Positions 9,768-21,760 are shown, counted from the first letter of the stretch. The stretch is 64,000 nucleotides of DNA from Hydrangea macrophylla (GCA_033977485.1 CM066997.1:81686634-81750633); one strand, 5' to 3'. Made by a program: numbers and translations. Notes: a model not told the origin generated them from the sequence alone.

Positions 9768-12440
9768 TGTCACACCCCAACCCGCCTCGGGCAGATTAGG
9801 ACACGTGTAACAAAGTTACTAAGACATGTCCTCAATACATATAACATAAAACAAGTTTAAACACTCTCTTAAACTCTTCACTAAACTCATTTGTATGAAA
9901 TTAACCCCAAGGGTAAAATGGTCATTTTGAAATTTTTAGTCAAACTCAATGTCAAAATATAATATTTTTCATTTTAAACCCGACGGTGGAAACGGCTTGC
10001 GAATCCGAGCTTCCTAGCCCAAGTTATGACCACAAAACATCATTATTTATCAAAACACACCAGGCCGGTTGACCGGACAGAGAGTCAGAAAAATCCGGTC
10101 AACCGGACAGAGAGCCTTGCTGCAGAAATTCTGCAGCAACTTCTCACAACCTGTTTTGCAAGTTTAAAACTTCACCAAATATGCCTAAATCACTTGCAAA
10201 CTCTTCCAAAACCTCCACAACATATCCACAAACATTTTTTTAAAATAAGAACCAACCCAAACCAAATTAAACCAAACTTTGTGGAAACATCCAAAATCAT
10301 TCTCCAAACTTTTCCAAATGTTTCTAAACCTCAACACAATATCTCCAAACATGAATTGGCAATCAAAACACACACAAGCTAATCCTTAGGATCAAGAACT
10401 TACATCAAAACCCACATATTTAACTCAATACTTGTATGACTTCTCAACTAAAGAAAACTAAATTCAATGACAACTCAAGTTGATAATACAAGCTTCCATC
10501 TCTCCCCAACATTTAACTAAACATGATCAAAATTCTGTCAAAAACTTGGCTAACATAACAATCCCTTTAAACACAACCAAATCCATTTGGAAAGCACTCT
10601 AAAGTGGCTCAAAACTTCACCCAAACATCATAAAAGGCTTCCAAACCATTTCCAAACATTTGAAAAGTAGTTTAAACATAAATAATCCATAGAATTCCCA
10701 CTAGGAACCTTAATTTTACATTCAAACCCATATTCTTCCAACACACACATAAATATTTACACATAAGGAGAAACTAAGTTAGTTTCACAACCAAAACTAC
10801 TAACTCTTCCCAACTTCACTCCCAAAATATATAACTTGCAACTTGCAAGTACAACTCATGGTTTGGAACATGAACAACCAACCATACCCAACTTTACATA
10901 TGACAAGTCTCCAAAAACAAACCCAAGCTACATTTACATTGCCAACAAAAGATACATTCTAAGCATAAACTAGCTAGGCATATGAACACATATACACAAG
11001 GACAACTCCCAAGCCCAACCCGTCGTGCGGATCATTTCCTCTCCTCGTCTCGTTTGGTACCTGCGATGGTTATTCAATAACCACAACAGAAAATATATTT
11101 TCGTTTAAGCTTTCGCTTAGTGAGGGAACTAATCATGCCATTGGAATGCAAAGTATGTAAATGCAACAATCATTATAAATGACAACAAATTGATCTCCGG
11201 GAAAGTCAAGTCATTCCAGCCACCACCCCCGGGTCCTTCTCACCCCGGATCTTTCTCACTTTTGGCGCATATAGCGCAACACACACTCTCTTGTGACCCC
11301 GAAGGCGTCACCGGCATTTCATTGTGGTCGTCACCACGTCCTAATCATTGAGGACTTCCTATCCCTTACATATGGGACCTATAAATGGTGACCACTACTT
11401 GACTTTCCTTTGATCCATATAAACATTTAAGCAAACTTAGCACATAAGCATAACAATTTCACCTTATTGGCATGCTTTTTGCCCAAATTCAACAACATAT
11501 ACATACATGAGCATGAGTTTAGCAACTATGAACAACAATATTCACATTAACATAGCTAAACATCCAATTGAGAGATTAGGACACTCACCTCTTTGATTTA
11601 TACACAACTAAGCTTAGATTTCCCCAATTCCTTCCCAAGTTTAGCTCAATTCCTAGTTGGTGATAATCCTACACAAGTTTGGTACCAAGAACATCATTTA
11701 TCAAAGACGGTTGCCGTAAAAACGTTGTCGAAAATGAAAATAAATTACATGCATGTGATCCTCTTACCTCCACGAGTCCAAAAGTGGTCTCGGATCGTAA
11801 ATCCGACGCCGGACGGCAAAGAAACGGCAAGAAACGTCGTCGAGAATTTCCGTCGCCGACCCGAGCTCTCGTTCTCTCTAATTTGCTGGAGATATCTTGT
11901 TAATGAGACACATATGCCTCATGCATATGTGTTGTCATTGATTTACCCTATATTGCATTTACACCCCCCACTATTTCTTAAGCTTTATTATGAAACCCCC
12001 ATGTTAATTATATTATCTACCCATCTTTTCTAAAAGGATTTAATCTAAGTCCCGCGTGGGTCCCAAACGTGGTCCCACATCAATTATGAGGTTGCTATAA
12101 AACCTATCAGTTATCAATTTTATTCAAATACGCCCTCACATGGGTACCCAAATTGGTCCCCTTTCCTATCATAAAACATAATAATATCAATGAGCATTTA
12201 AACAAATAATCATATAAGCACATAATGACATCAAAATGCAAATTATTTTAATTAGACCCTCGTTGGGCCCCACTTTTATACCAGTCCTGCCTTTCACAGG
12301 ACTTTCATCTGTGTCCGCATTTGAACATCTTTTCACATGTGGGTTCATAACCCCACCTTAATTCATCTCATGCATTAATTATCTTTAATTAACACATATT
12401 ATTGTCACATTAATCTTCTTTTCCGGGTACGGGTGTTACA
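9768..12440 (-). mobile_element. Solo LTR, 2.67 kb, Ty3-gypsy-like
   Basis: The plus strand begins TGTCACACCCCAA and ends CGGGTACGGGTGTTACA. It is bounded by the perfect 5-bp duplication GTAGC (9763-9767 and 12441-12445), which is diagnostic of an LTR integration. There is no PBS, PPT or coding domain, so the simplest reading is a solo LTR left by recombination. The minus orientation is preferred because TGTAACACCC is a frequent plant LTR start, and because on that strand a leader-like GTGGAG|GTAAGAGG splice-donor context is shared with the sibling at 51,789-54,269. Open frames near 11,593-12,033 are not considered genes. Confidence 0.8.
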
Positions 12441-12984
12441 GTAGCCCCAATGTTAAGATAAAAATTGCACGTCCGTGAATTTAAATTTACACTCATAGGT
12501 TATAGGTTGTTTGGGTATCTCTAGAATCAGTTCTATAGTTCAGAGAATAACTAGTTCTATATTATTCTATATATGTAGCTGCTTTTTTGGTGCAAGGGTT
12601 TGTGATTCATTTCAAAAATAAAAATTTAGTAAAATAATCTCTTATCATAGATTAATTAAGTTAAAGGACAACCTTGTTTTCTTATTTTAGTCAAAACTCC
12701 ATGACTAGTGAAATTAATCGGATCAATTCCCTGTGTTAAAAGTTATGTGAAATTCACATAACTTTTTTATCTGAAATTTCACATAACTAATTCAATATTT
12801 CACAAAAGTTATATGATATTTTCTCAATTTTTAGAACATATGGACTGTACACTAAAAAAAACGGTTGAACCTAATGCTAAAAAATTATATTTTGGAAGAC
12901 TTTTGATTAAAATTTCCTTTAAAAAAAAATACTCCAAAAATTGGTTTTTATGAAAATTGAAATAATACTAATTTTCATGAAATC
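12441..12984. other. AT-rich intergenic stretch
   Basis: No gene is seen. At about 12,740-12,812 GTTATGTGAAATTCACATAAC forms a short palindrome related to the repeats near 1,364-1,487. Confidence 0.4.
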
Positions 12985-13000
12985 CAGACAAATGAGACTT

Positions 13001-13179
13001 TTTTTTTTTTTTGGTAATCGGGGGTGTCCGGGCCAGCTTGCGCGCACCTCGACTAATCCCCCCGAGGCCTGGAGGCGCCGGGTGAATACTCCAATGGCCA
13101 CGCTCCCTATGACTCGAACACTAAATCTCTTGGGTAGTACACCCAAAAAGTTTACCACTCGACCACAAAAAACTTGATT
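13001..13179 (-). mobile_element. tRNA-derived SINE with 16-bp TSD
   Basis: On the minus strand box A TGGTCGAGTGG and box B GTTCGAGTC are spaced as in a tRNA. The 3' half ends in a CCGGACACCCCCGATTACC block and a poly-A tail (T-run 13001-13012 on the plus strand). Perfect 16-bp duplications CAGACAAATGAGACTT flank it (12985-13000 and 13180-13195). The GC content is much higher than the surroundings. It is not the Au family. Confidence 0.88.
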
Positions 13180-13490
13180 CAGACAAATGAGACTTGCTTT
13201 CAAACCTGCTCCTGTATACAACAGCAAACAGGCCCATAGTCGGCGCAATGGCGTGTTTGAATTGATCTGAAATTCCCATACGCCAAGAAGAGTCACATGA
13301 CACAATAAACTTAGGTAGGTACAATTTTGGTCGAAGATGTCGACATAAAGGTTGAGTGGCAATATTAAGGTAAATGGGCACATTTGATAAGTTTTAAAAA
13401 TGAAAATGGGCTAGCTAACCAACTACTTGATTAATTGGTGTTTGCTGATGAGATGTGAGGCCTCCTCCGCCAAATTTGTGTTTAATTTTA

Positions 13491-13675
13491 GAGTAATATT
13501 ATGTTTTCTAAATTTTGTATTATAAATATTTTTTAAATATATGTGACAATTGGTCCACTTAATTATATTATAATTGAGAGATGTTGAAGTAGTCCTACTA
13601 TAATTGAAGCTGATCACATGTCACGTGCATTAAAAATTATTTAAAATACAAAATTTAATATGCACAACATTAATC
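13491..13675. mobile_element. MULE-type foldback MITE (GAGTAAT family)
   Basis: The left end GAGTAATATTATG and its diverged complement at the right (CACAACATTAATC) frame a palindromic AT-rich element of 185 bp. A perfect 9-bp duplication TTAATTTTA flanks it (13482-13490 and 13676-13684). Related copies lie at 40,243-40,406 and about 40,530-40,672. Confidence 0.72.
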
Positions 13676-14985
13676 TTAATTTTATTAAGCTTATTTTAGG
13701 ACATAATGTGTGGTATGTATTTTGCCTATTTAGAACACCCTACTCAAACTTTTTGTTGTTTAGCAAGAAAGAGGCAGATTCTGGTGCCTCTTTATATTTG
13801 ATTGGACCTCCCCACTTACTCTCCCTAGAATAATAGTAAGAATTTATTACTTATATTTTCACTTAGATTGAGAGTATTATCGCTAGGTTACTAGGTAGGC
13901 TTAGAAATCAATTTAACGATTCATAAGGAAATCGATTCCATGTGATTATGTGTTGGATTAATTACATATCTCACAATTGTCCTCACAAATTAAAAGTTAG
14001 TCTACTAATTTTTTTTTTAAATCGAAAGATTTTAAAGCCACTATTTATACACAACATTCTTCTTCTTCAAGAAAATCGTAACTCTAGCCTAATTCTAGTC
14101 CAATCCCACCACCACCACCACCAACCAATGGTTGTACGTACACATCTCACTCTCTCTCTCTCTCTCTCTCTCTAAATTACTAGCCTTAAAAGTGTAATTT
14201 CCATGGATTCCTGTGACTTCTATGGATTTCAGCTAGGACAGGCCTTGAGGTTATGTCCCGAGACAACCGCATGGGGCCTCATTTTTAGGCCTATGTTCTT
14301 CTAATTTTCCTAATTTCTATGAAACCTCTTGTTTTTAGGCATATTTTCTTCCAATTTCTTTCTAATTTCTATGAAACTTATATTTTAGGCCTATTTTCTT
14401 CTAATTTCTATGAAATTTAGTATAGATGCCTCAATTTTTAGGCCCCTTTGAAAGTTCGCTTGAGGCCTCGAACAATTTTTGTCATCTCAGGGTCGGTTCT
14501 GATTTCAACGACCTCCATGAATTCCACCAAAAGATGCAAGTCACGGATTATATCGAGTGTAGGTGATACAACATTCGATGCAATTTATAATAATGTTAGG
14601 TGCAAATCACTACAAAACGTATTGCAATGACTTGCATCTACCATTGTAATGAGCTGTACCAATCGTTGTATCACTGGCACCCGCTACGTAAAATGACTTG
14701 CACCTTCTACGTAATACGATTCACGATCGACGATGATAACTCCTTTGTCTATTTCTTTTTTTTTTTTTTTCCTGCTTTTCTTGTTATCCTCGTAATCCCA
14801 CCTTCATTTTTTCATTTTATTTTGTCTATTTGCAAGAATCTGTAGAGTTCAACAAATAGATGGTGATGAAGCTTGTGGTAGCCATGGTGTGTGATTTTAT
14901 GCTAGGCAATGGTTCGTAGTATATAGGGTTGGTGGTGGTAGTGATTGATGGGGGAGACACTCCATTTTGGTTCGTCAATTCAACC
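13676..14985. other. Intergenic stretch with tandem repeat and (CT)n
   Basis: No gene is recognised. There is a CAC-rich and (TC)n tract at 14,104-14,174. About three copies of a roughly 60-bp unit containing TTTTAGGC and TTCTAATTTCTATGAAA lie at about 14,285-14,421. A poly-T run is at about 14,755-14,770. The stretch ends at the AGGGG target duplication of the copia element. Confidence 0.45.
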
Positions 14986-14990
14986 AGGGG

Positions 14991-15463
14991 TGTAACAAAT
15001 TGTGGTCGGGCCAAACGGGCACCCACATGTTATTGGACTGGGTCCAAAGAGGCTTGGCTTGGACACCAAGTAATGGGCTTTGGAGTCCTAAGCCCTGTAG
15101 GTTTTTATGTGCCTATATATACACATATATACTACATGGAAAACCTAATGAAAATAATAATTTTCAGCAGCCTCTCATCTCTCTCACGTTAGTCTCTCTC
15201 TCTCTATCCCTACGGTTCATCTCTCTCTTGGCCATCACCAAAGGAGCCATGGGATTTAGCACGTGATACGTACGAGGACCGCTCTAGTAGTGATCTTCAC
15301 GACCTACGCGAAGCATAAGGGAGTACACGGAGGCAACATGGAGCAGTAGTTCGTAGGTGAAAACGATGGGCTCGTAACAACACTGTTCGGCGATCCGTTG
15401 GGTTATTCCGCTAGGTAAGTGACCTAAACCCGACTCGTATGCTTGCGTGCATATTTTTCTACA
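14991..15463 (+). repeat. 5' LTR of copia element
   Basis: It starts TGTAACAAATTG and ends ATTTTTCTACA. CCTATATATACACATATAT near 15,111 is a plausible TATA region, followed by a CT-rich initiator zone. Compared by eye with the 3' LTR it shows roughly eight substitutions plus a CT-run length change over about 475 bp. Confidence 0.92.
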
Positions 15464-15464
15464 T

Positions 15465-15477
15465 TGGTATCAGAGCC
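15465..15477 (+). other. Primer-binding site, tRNA-iMet type
   Basis: TGGTATCAGAGCC lies one base after the 5' LTR. It is complementary to the 3' end of initiator tRNA-Met, the usual primer of plant copia elements. Confidence 0.92.
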
Positions 15478-15662
15478 TATAGATGTTTGATTCGCCCGTA
15501 GATCACCCAAATTGAATCTGCCATTAAAGCTTAACCAAGTTTTTATCAAAACTTTGATATTTTGATTTTGAATTGGGTCTAATAAAAAACTCCAATAAGG
15601 GTCCAATTTTTTGGCATGGTTGTGTCCCATATGGTCCCTAGAGTCCCTCCATAAAGTCCCAT

Positions 15663-16179
15663 TAGGCCTGTCAACGGACCGGGTCTAGGCCCGGATCCGG
15701 TCCGGATCCGGCTCAGTTAGACGGATCTGAGCTTTTTTTAAGATCCGAATCCGAATAGAGTTGTATGAAAACGGACCGGATATGGATTTAATAGATCCGA
15801 TCCGCCTAAGACCCGATCCGAATTTGTATATGTTATATATATATATAATATAATATATGTTAGAGAAATCTCTTCCATTCAAAATTTTAATCCAAGGGTG
15901 TATATATAACATAATTTTGGACAAACCCCTAACTCTAACCCTAAGAAATTAGATTGTATTGGCATTTCAAATGAGTAATATTACTTTTTTACAAGTAGGA
16001 TTTCTATTCGGATCGGATCGGATATTCGGATCGGATATCCGGATCTTAACAAATCCGGATATGGGATAAACCTCGTAGATCCGTCGGATATACGGATCGG
16101 ATCCGGACTAAAATATGCTTGTCGGATCCGGATCCGGATCTGGCCGATCCGGTCCATATCCGATCCGTTTACAGGCTTA
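15663..16179. mobile_element. hAT-like element inserted in copia leader
   Basis: The termini TAGGCCTGTCAACGGA and TCCGTTTACAGGCTTA are imperfect complements. The 8-bp duplication has one mismatch, AGTCCCAT (15655-15662) and AGTCTCAT (16180-16187). Both subterminal zones are saturated with GGATCCG/CGGATC motifs and the centre is AT-rich. It has no transposase. It is similar in design to the element at 2708-4289. Confidence 0.75.
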
Positions 16180-16599
16180 AGTCTCATGGCCTGATTATCT
16201 CAAACGAGTGAGATATTGCAAAACCTAATTTTTTGGATCAATAAAAACGAATTTTTTTTCCAACTTTGATCCAATTTTCTGGAAGATTTACTCGATCAAT
16301 GTCTCTATTTATTGGTTTAACATTGTAGTACTCCGTGAGAGCTTTCCAACGATATAAAATTTGTAAACTTTGGATCAATATTGAAGGAGATACGAGCTTG
16401 CAAAGTAGGAGGGTTGAGCAGTCCCCAAAACCCATATTGGTTTTGTTTTGGGGAAGATGAACCAGAGATTTACCACGCCCACTCTCGCTGAAGAGAATGG
16501 GGCCCACTCGCCGGCCGAAGTTGGTCTGGTGACCATGGGTCTGGAGAGTGGAGGTGTGTCTCTTGGCCCTGGTCCATAATATATTTTTTATATATTTTT

Positions 16600-17570
16600 A
16601 TTGAAAAAATATTTAATTATTTTGTAATTAAAACAGTTTCTGCTTTTAAATTAAATAGTTTTTTAATGTTTTAAACTGTTTTAATTGCTTTAAAATTCTG
16701 GAAAAATGTAAAAAATTAATTTTTTATTTTTTCTATCTTATGGACATTGTGTGGGACCAGAAATAATTTTATGGTAAATTATTTCACTGATTTTGGTATT
16801 TTAGAGCATAAAATATGTGTTTTATATACGTTTTTAATTGCTTAAAATATCCAAAATTACATGTTAATTTTTGAAATTAATATATAGTGTCTAGTACACT
16901 GTAAGGGACTCTAATATAATTTTTGTGTAAATTATCATGTATTTATGGTATTTTAGAGCATATAATTAATGTTTATGGACGTTGATTTAATTGCTTAAAA
17001 TAACCATGATACATTATTAATTTTTGAAATTAATATGGGACATGAGGGACACTGTTTTAGACCATGTAAAATTTTTGTGGGATCCATAGATAATTTTTGG
17101 TGAATTATCTAAATCATATTAATATTTTAGAGCATATAATTATGTGTTTTTGTACACGTATTAAATTGCTTAAAATATTTTTATTGATTATTAGTTCAGG
17201 GAATTAACACAATGTGTTTAGAACACTAGTGGTAGCTTGAGAAAATTAATTTAGTATATTTTTCTCGCTCTTTGGGACGTATTTTAGAGCATATATGTTG
17301 TGTTGAGTATGCAATATTAATTGCTTAAAATATAACCAATTAAAGTTGTTAATTCTTGAATTTAAAGTCTAGTGTTCTTGTACACTAATTGGAGACTTGA
17401 GAAAATTTTATGAATTATCTCATTTTTGTTTTGGTATTTTAGAGCATAAAATTTATGCATATGGGCATTTATTTAATTGCTGAAAATAGCCAAAATAGAT
17501 TATTAATTTTTTAAAATTAATATGAGGTGTTTGGAACACCATATTAGACCACTGAAAATATTTGGAGAAC
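16600..17570 (+). repeat. Diverged tandem array, about 155-175 bp x5, in copia leader
   Basis: The landmark TATTTTAGAGCATA recurs near 16,797, 16,950, 17,122, 17,279 and 17,436, each followed by ATTGCTTAAAAT and, later, an ATTAATTTTTGAAATTAATAT-like block. The copies are diverged but ordered alike. The array is AT-rich and non-coding. Confidence 0.7.
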
Positions 17571-18762
17571 AAATTCTTGAAATTTTTTGTATTTTTAAGA
17601 ATTTTGTTGCTCATAGTTAATTTTGTTTAACTAAGATCAATTTATTATGTTAAATTGATTCAAAATGTTTTTGGGCCTTGGCGAAATTCCGGAAATTTTT
17701 ACTTATAATGAAAATTTTGTTTTTCAATTAATTAAATTTTCCATAAGGTTTTAAATTAATTGTTAATTTAAAAAGCCCTTAATAAATTGGTTTTAAATTA
17801 TGTTTTAAGACCTAAAATTGGGTTAAAATTAATGAAAAATCTAGGATTTTTTTTTCATTGATTTTACTTAGCTTACGGGAGCTATCCGGGCTGTGCAATA
17901 ATCATTTTATTGCACATTTTAGAGGCTCGTTGCATTGTTGGTCACGTTTAATTACTGTTGTTTGTGATTGGTTGACCCTATGACCTCTAATTCCTCCTCC
18001 TTAAGTGGAGTGACGGATGAGTCCATTCATTTTAAAATAAGACCACATGAGTGCTTGATGTGTGTGATTAATACAATTTAATCTGGCTTAAATGAATGGA
18101 CAATTAATTGACAATTTATGGAGCTTGTGTCCTCACGATGTATGTTTAAGGCTGTTCTTGTATATGTTTATGAACAAAGCATCCCTATTTTTTTATGGGC
18201 TAGAAATGTAATGTGAGGATGAGTGTTTACATTTCTTGTATTGGAAAAGCCTACTTGTAAAGGGATGGTTTTCTTTGTTCATAAATCATACACTTGAATT
18301 ACCTTAACATGAGCTCTAAGTTGTCAATTCGGACCCACGTAGGGGTCCATGCGCATTTTTGTTGTATGGCGCACTTAATATTACTGTGGATGATCTTAGA
18401 TAGGTAATTGTACCATCTAATTGATGTTTGTTTAGAAAAATCAATTATAAAAAGTTTTTCTTGATTTACAAAATTAAGATTTGATTAATGAGCAATAGCG
18501 AATTTTTTGGTCTTAAATTGTAGAAAGGGGAAAACTCATTTGTAATTGAATTTTAAAACAAACCTTATGAAATGTGCAAATAATAATGTCAACCCCTTGC
18601 GCATGTTTTCAAATATTTCTCTTCAAATTTTTGGATTCACAAAAACAAAAATTTTCCAAACCACACTTTGTCGATCTTTATAAGAGTAACAAGTTTAAAA
18701 GAGACTAATTTTTTTTAATATGGCACTGTAAAGTAACACACCGATAGAATGAGTAAGAGCTT

Positions 18763-19430
18763 GTGGGCTTTAAGCTTATTCTATGGTCCAACCCATTAAA
18801 CCGAATAATGGGCCTCCGGCCCAATATTATTATAACCTTAATAGCCTATAATACTTGGCTCGAGAAGGATCATAGCACGCGCTTTATGATAAGCAGCATG
18901 CACCATGATCTTGTTGGGAAGTATATGTACTACCCAATAGCCAAGGTATTATGAGATCAGCTCAAATTTGTTTTCGATGGCACATTCACTACTAGATTAA
19001 GCATCTAGTTATGAAGTTCGGGAAAGTAAAGAAAATGTTCCAAGTACACGATGACTGGACATCTAAGGTCGATGACAGGTATGATTCGTGATTTCAGAAT
19101 ACTCGGAACATCTTTACTGGCGAATTGCAGTTTCAGGCTATGATTAGTTATTTGTCTGATTCGCGGGTCCATAGAAAACAAATCATGATCCACAACAGAA
19201 ATGTTAAATTTTTGGGTTTTGACATTTTCTGACATGTTGAGCTGAATACGGAGCGCCAAAAAGGTGAGGCGAACTGTATAGCTACACTCTTGACCACTAC
19301 TTCCATAAGTGGAAGTAAGCGCAAGGTCAGTGGGCCTAAACGCAATGGTAAGGGTAAACCCGCCTGAAGGTAGGGTGGGGCCAGCAAGTTTGCGCCCAAG
19401 GCTAACAAGGTGGAAGAGCGCAATTGAGGG
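18763..19430 (+). pseudogene. Degenerate copia gag
   Basis: Fragments in more than one frame resemble the copia Gag core: a TWLEKDHSTRFMISSMHHDL-like segment (about 18,848-18,910), then TFTTRL, then LSDSRVHRK and a Lys/Gly-rich stretch. Stops and frameshifts interrupt it, and no intact CCHC zinc knuckle was found. Assignment rests on motif resemblance and position after the leader. Confidence 0.65.
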
Positions 19431-19669
19431 CGTTCTCCAGTTCGGTATTAATAGGATGGATACTTTTTTGTGGTAGTGTTACTAGGACATGGTTATCTAG
19501 GGATAACTACTTAAGAGTTGTTTTATATAATTCTAGTTTCCTCTATTACTCATTTATTCTGAGACATGACATGCTGGACTTGAATGCATAGGATGTAATA
19601 GGATGACTTGATTAGCTCGAGAAGCCCTTTTTGGGTCTACTCGCTGAGGTTGACCTGCCTATGTGTGAG

Positions 19670-20290
19670 TCTTGCTTAGTTGGCAAAGCATGTCGAAAGC
19701 CTTTTAAGAGAGGCTATTAGAGCTACTCAAGCATAAGAGCTAGTTCACTCAAATATCTGTGGACCTGTGGTTGTAAAGGCACGTCATGGCGCCTCTTATT
19801 TTCTCACTTTTATAGATGATTTCGCGCGATGATAGGATCACGAGTATTTATCTAATCAGTTCTGGGAACTATGTGAGGAAAAAGGGAAAACGCAGACAAC
19901 TTTCTGTTCCGGAAACTCCGCAACAATATGGTGTTGCAGAAAGAAGGAATATGACATTCCTAGATATGGCTAGGACTATGATGGCGCAAGTCAAGCTCCC
20001 AAAGTTGTTTTGGGGGGATGTACTATTGATTGTTGCCTACATACTAGAGTGCCTCTTCTCAGTCAATTCCCTCTACCCCCTTATGAGCTATGGAAAGGCG
20101 AAAAGCTCATTTTGGAGCATTTCTGCCCGTGGAGCTCAGGAGGTCATATTCACTATACCTCGTATAAGTGCGAGAAACTAGGCTCAAGAGCTGGAAAGTA
20201 TACCTTTATAAGGTATTCTAATAGCTCGACAGCCTATGTTATGTATAATGAACAAACGGGTATAGGAATGACAAATGGTGTCACATGATA
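19670..20290 (+). pseudogene. Degenerate copia integrase
   Basis: The recognisable pieces are VVVKARHGA and FIDDFA of the catalytic core, and the strongly conserved TPQQYGVAERRN followed by LDMARTMM, KLFWGD and YELWKG. The last block shifts frame near 20,060-20,090. Family order places this between gag and reverse transcriptase, as seen here. Confidence 0.82.
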
Positions 20291-20395
20291 TTGAGAATGA
20301 CTTCCCCAGATTTGTATTACTAAGAGATATCTTGACCTCTATGAGTTGGAGGATGTTGAAGACAACATACCATCTTTAAGCGAGGGTGGGGAGAT

Positions 20396-20664
20396 TGAGA
20401 ATCCACATCCAATAATCGCTATAAAATGGTACTAGTCTCCAGCCGAGTGGGAGTACACCGCTAGACGCTAGTGGGAGTGTACCAGATAGTGGGAGTGCAC
20501 CACTAGGCACTCAAGATTCTCAGGTAGTAATGAGAATCCACATCCAATAATCGCTATAAAATGGTACTAGTCTCCAGCCGAGTGGGAGTACACCGCTAGA
20601 CGCTAGTGGGAGTGTACCAGATAGTGGGAGTGCACCACTAGGCACTCAAGATTCTCAGGTAGTA
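20396..20664 (+). repeat. Perfect 135-bp tandem duplication in pol
   Basis: Two adjacent copies (20396-20530 and about 20531-20664) look identical by eye. Each begins TGAGAATCCACATCC and ends CTCAGGTAGTA. Inside each copy the motif AGTGGGAGT..ACC recurs three times. It lies in the linker between integrase and reverse transcriptase. Confidence 0.85.
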
Positions 20665-20779
20665 CACTGTATGGTGATGAGGAAAACGTTCCCTATTGCT
20701 GTTTTGAAATTGAGGAAGACATTTTCATATGTGTGCAAATGTGTGCACAAGTGGATGAGGATGAGCCTGCTTCTTTTGT

Positions 20780-21760
20780 TGAAGCGTTTTTCTTCGTCTG
20801 CTGAAGCAGAGTGGATAGTTGCTATGCCAGATGAGATGAGTTCTATGGACGTGAATAAGGTCTGGGAGTTAGTTGACAATCTGCCTGTGCGTAAGACGAT
20901 TGGAGACAATTGTGTTTTCAAAATCTAGCGCAAGGCAGATGGTTCAATTGACAAGTATTAGGCGCGCCTTGTGGCGATACTTTGTACCCAGAGAGGGTAT
21001 AGACCATGGAAACATGTTCTCCCAAAGGGTGAGATCTAACTCCATTCGCCTTATCCTAGCAATTGTCGCATATTTAGTTTTTGAACCTTTTTAGTTGGAT
21101 GTTTAAACTGTTCTTTTCTCAATGGAGAACAAGACGACGAGATAAATATGGATCATCCCATTGGTGTTGTGACCAAAGGGAATGAGCGCAAAAGTGTGCT
21201 GTCTCAAACGATCTATTTATTATCTCAAATCGTCTAGGCAGTGGTACAATGTGTGTACATTAAATGGTCCAAGAAAAGTGTTTTAATTCTTTATATGTTG
21301 ATGACATCTTTTTAGCTGGGAATGAGATGAGTTCCATTGTCGCCACTTGAGAGTGGTTGTCCTCTCAGTTTGAGATTGAGGACATGGGTGATTCCAACTA
21401 TGTGTTGGAAGTTTAGACTGTGAGATATTGTTCTCAGAAGCTCCTCTGTTTGTCTCGAGGGGCTTACAAGATGTAGGTTCTTGAACGTTTTCACATGAAA
21501 AACTGAAAACCCATAGACATCCCATTTTTGGGGGACTCACTTTAACCTTAGATCAATGTCTTAAGAATAATGAGAAGAGGAAACAAATGTCCAGTTTGCC
21601 ATATCCGTCTGCAATAGGGAATCTGAAGTATACTAATGTGTGTACTCGGTCAGATGTCTGCTATGCGGTTGGTTTAATTAGTCATTGCCGTAGCAACCAT
21701 GGTCCTGTCACTAGAGAGTAGTGAAGAGTATCTTGCGATATGTTCGCAGGAGGACTGTGG
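20780..21760 (+). pseudogene. Degenerate copia reverse transcriptase / RNase H
   Basis: Visible motifs are EAEWIVAMPDEM, VWELVD, CVFKI, GNERK, the catalytic LYVDDIFLAG (YVDD at 21294-21305), SSQFEIEDMGD, and a late SAIGNLKYTNVCTRSDVCYAVG. They lie in different frames with several stops, so no functional enzyme is encoded. Confidence 0.85.

Noticed and set aside
10026..10382. 118-codon open frame
   Set aside because: Inside the solo LTR, composition-driven (Lys/Asn/Thr/Pro) and not shared as a frame by the sibling LTR.
11593..12033. Two overlapping open frames and the similar frames at 53,536-53,851
   Set aside because: They lie in solo LTRs with exact target duplications, on both strands, and have no recognisable domain.
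18763..18954. Idea that the copia gag fragment is a separate host gene
   Set aside because: It lies between a PBS and an integrase inside a TSD-flanked element and matches the Gag core only in broken pieces.
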